Source of the DNA: an uncultured Collinsella sp.
GTDB taxonomy: Bacteria; Actinomycetota; Coriobacteriia; Coriobacteriales; Coriobacteriaceae
Direction of reading: 5' to 3'
Length of the DNA: 55,120 nucleotides
Assembly (NCBI GenBank): GCA_959606065.1
Contig: CAUHHV010000014.1
Span: forward strand, 1 to 55,120
Below the pieces are notes generated by a model that did no database searches, was not told the DNA's origin, and saw nothing but the letters and a program-made list of their open reading frames with translations. The translations under genes and the position numbers were made by a program. How positions within the stretch are numbered: the stretch's first letter is position 1; the number at the start of each line of letters is the position of its first letter. Shown in pieces: positions 55,044 through 55,120 of this stretch.

Positions 55044-55120
55044 CTACATCAGGCGCAGGCTGACATCCTTGAGCTGGGCGCCGCTAACGGCACTCGGGGC
55101 GCCCGACATAAGGTCGGAGC
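55044..55120 (-). CDS. 3' end of an aspartyl-tRNA synthetase-like gene (partial)
   Basis: Only the last 25 codons are in the window. They read SDLMSGAPSAV, then GAQLKDVSLRLM and a TAG stop. The DLM-GAPS-V...QL pattern matches the C-terminus of bacterial aspartyl-tRNA synthetases (AspS). The N-terminal part lies beyond position 55120. The call rests on a short segment. Confidence 0.65.
   Translation of the reverse strand, partial: SDLMSGAPSAVSGAQLKDVSLRLM

Overview
The window looks like a chromosomal segment of a GC-rich, Gram-positive gut actinobacterium of the class Coriobacteriia, most likely Collinsella. The reasons are high GC with a strong G/C third-codon bias, a sortase-assembled pilus locus, PTS/HPr/LicT sugar control, the GatCAB route to amidated tRNAs, a heterodimeric ABC exporter and a kdpFABC-kdpDE potassium locus. 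The species assignment is inference; no rRNA gene is present. Most genes lie on the minus strand. I saw no transposase, integrase, tRNA, rRNA or CRISPR array.

Layout. 1-3.8 kb: gatCAB, ending in a terminator enclosed by a 40-bp perfect inverted repeat. 3.8-13.3 kb: pilus locus with a large beta-helix tip adhesin, two pilins and a class C sortase; a 49-residue toxin-like membrane protein sits between the pilins and the sortase, and an AT-rich non-coding block lies upstream. 13.3-15.6 kb: HAD phosphatase and MFS transporter. 15.8-20.1 kb: licT antiterminator, beta-glucoside PTS EIIBC and GH1 phospho-beta-glucosidase. 20.3-23.4 kb: histidine phosphatase, a moaC-mobB fusion and moaA. 23.6-24.7 kb: a PD-(D/E)XK-like hypothetical gene between two hairpin repeats. 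24.9-28.6 kb: heterodimeric ABC exporter. 28.9-31.1 kb (plus strand): MATE pump and MerR regulator. 31.2-35.1 kb: ligA and an HtrA protease. 35.3-37.4 kb: a GlnR-like pseudo-receiver regulator and a glutamine-synthetase homologue with a degenerate metal site. 37.5-38.4 kb: a HepT/MntA-type toxin-antitoxin pair. 38.4-42.4 kb: LacI and GntR regulators and an enoate-reductase-type flavoenzyme. 42.6-50.9 kb: kdpFABC (minus) and kdpDE (plus), divergent and bounded by 79-bp direct repeats. 51.1-54.5 kb: feo ferrous-iron operon. 54.6-55.1 kb: HPr paralogue with Asp at position 46, and the 3' end of an aspS-like gene.

The most unusual theme is the intergenic DNA. At least four families of hairpin repeats (A, four copies; B, seven; C, two; D, two) occupy the space 3' of stop codons. 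B and D have unrelated stems but share a GGGACAGG loop core that resembles REP elements mobilised by RAYT transposases. The copies behave like interchangeable or mobile 3'-end elements. A 204-bp MITE-like palindrome (E) shares a 12-bp core with C.

The best candidates for undescribed biology are the hairpin-repeat system, the glutamine-synthetase-like protein with its neighbouring pseudo-receiver regulator, the RelB/DinJ-type domain fused to an MNT antitoxin, and the Ser46-to-Asp HPr paralogue.
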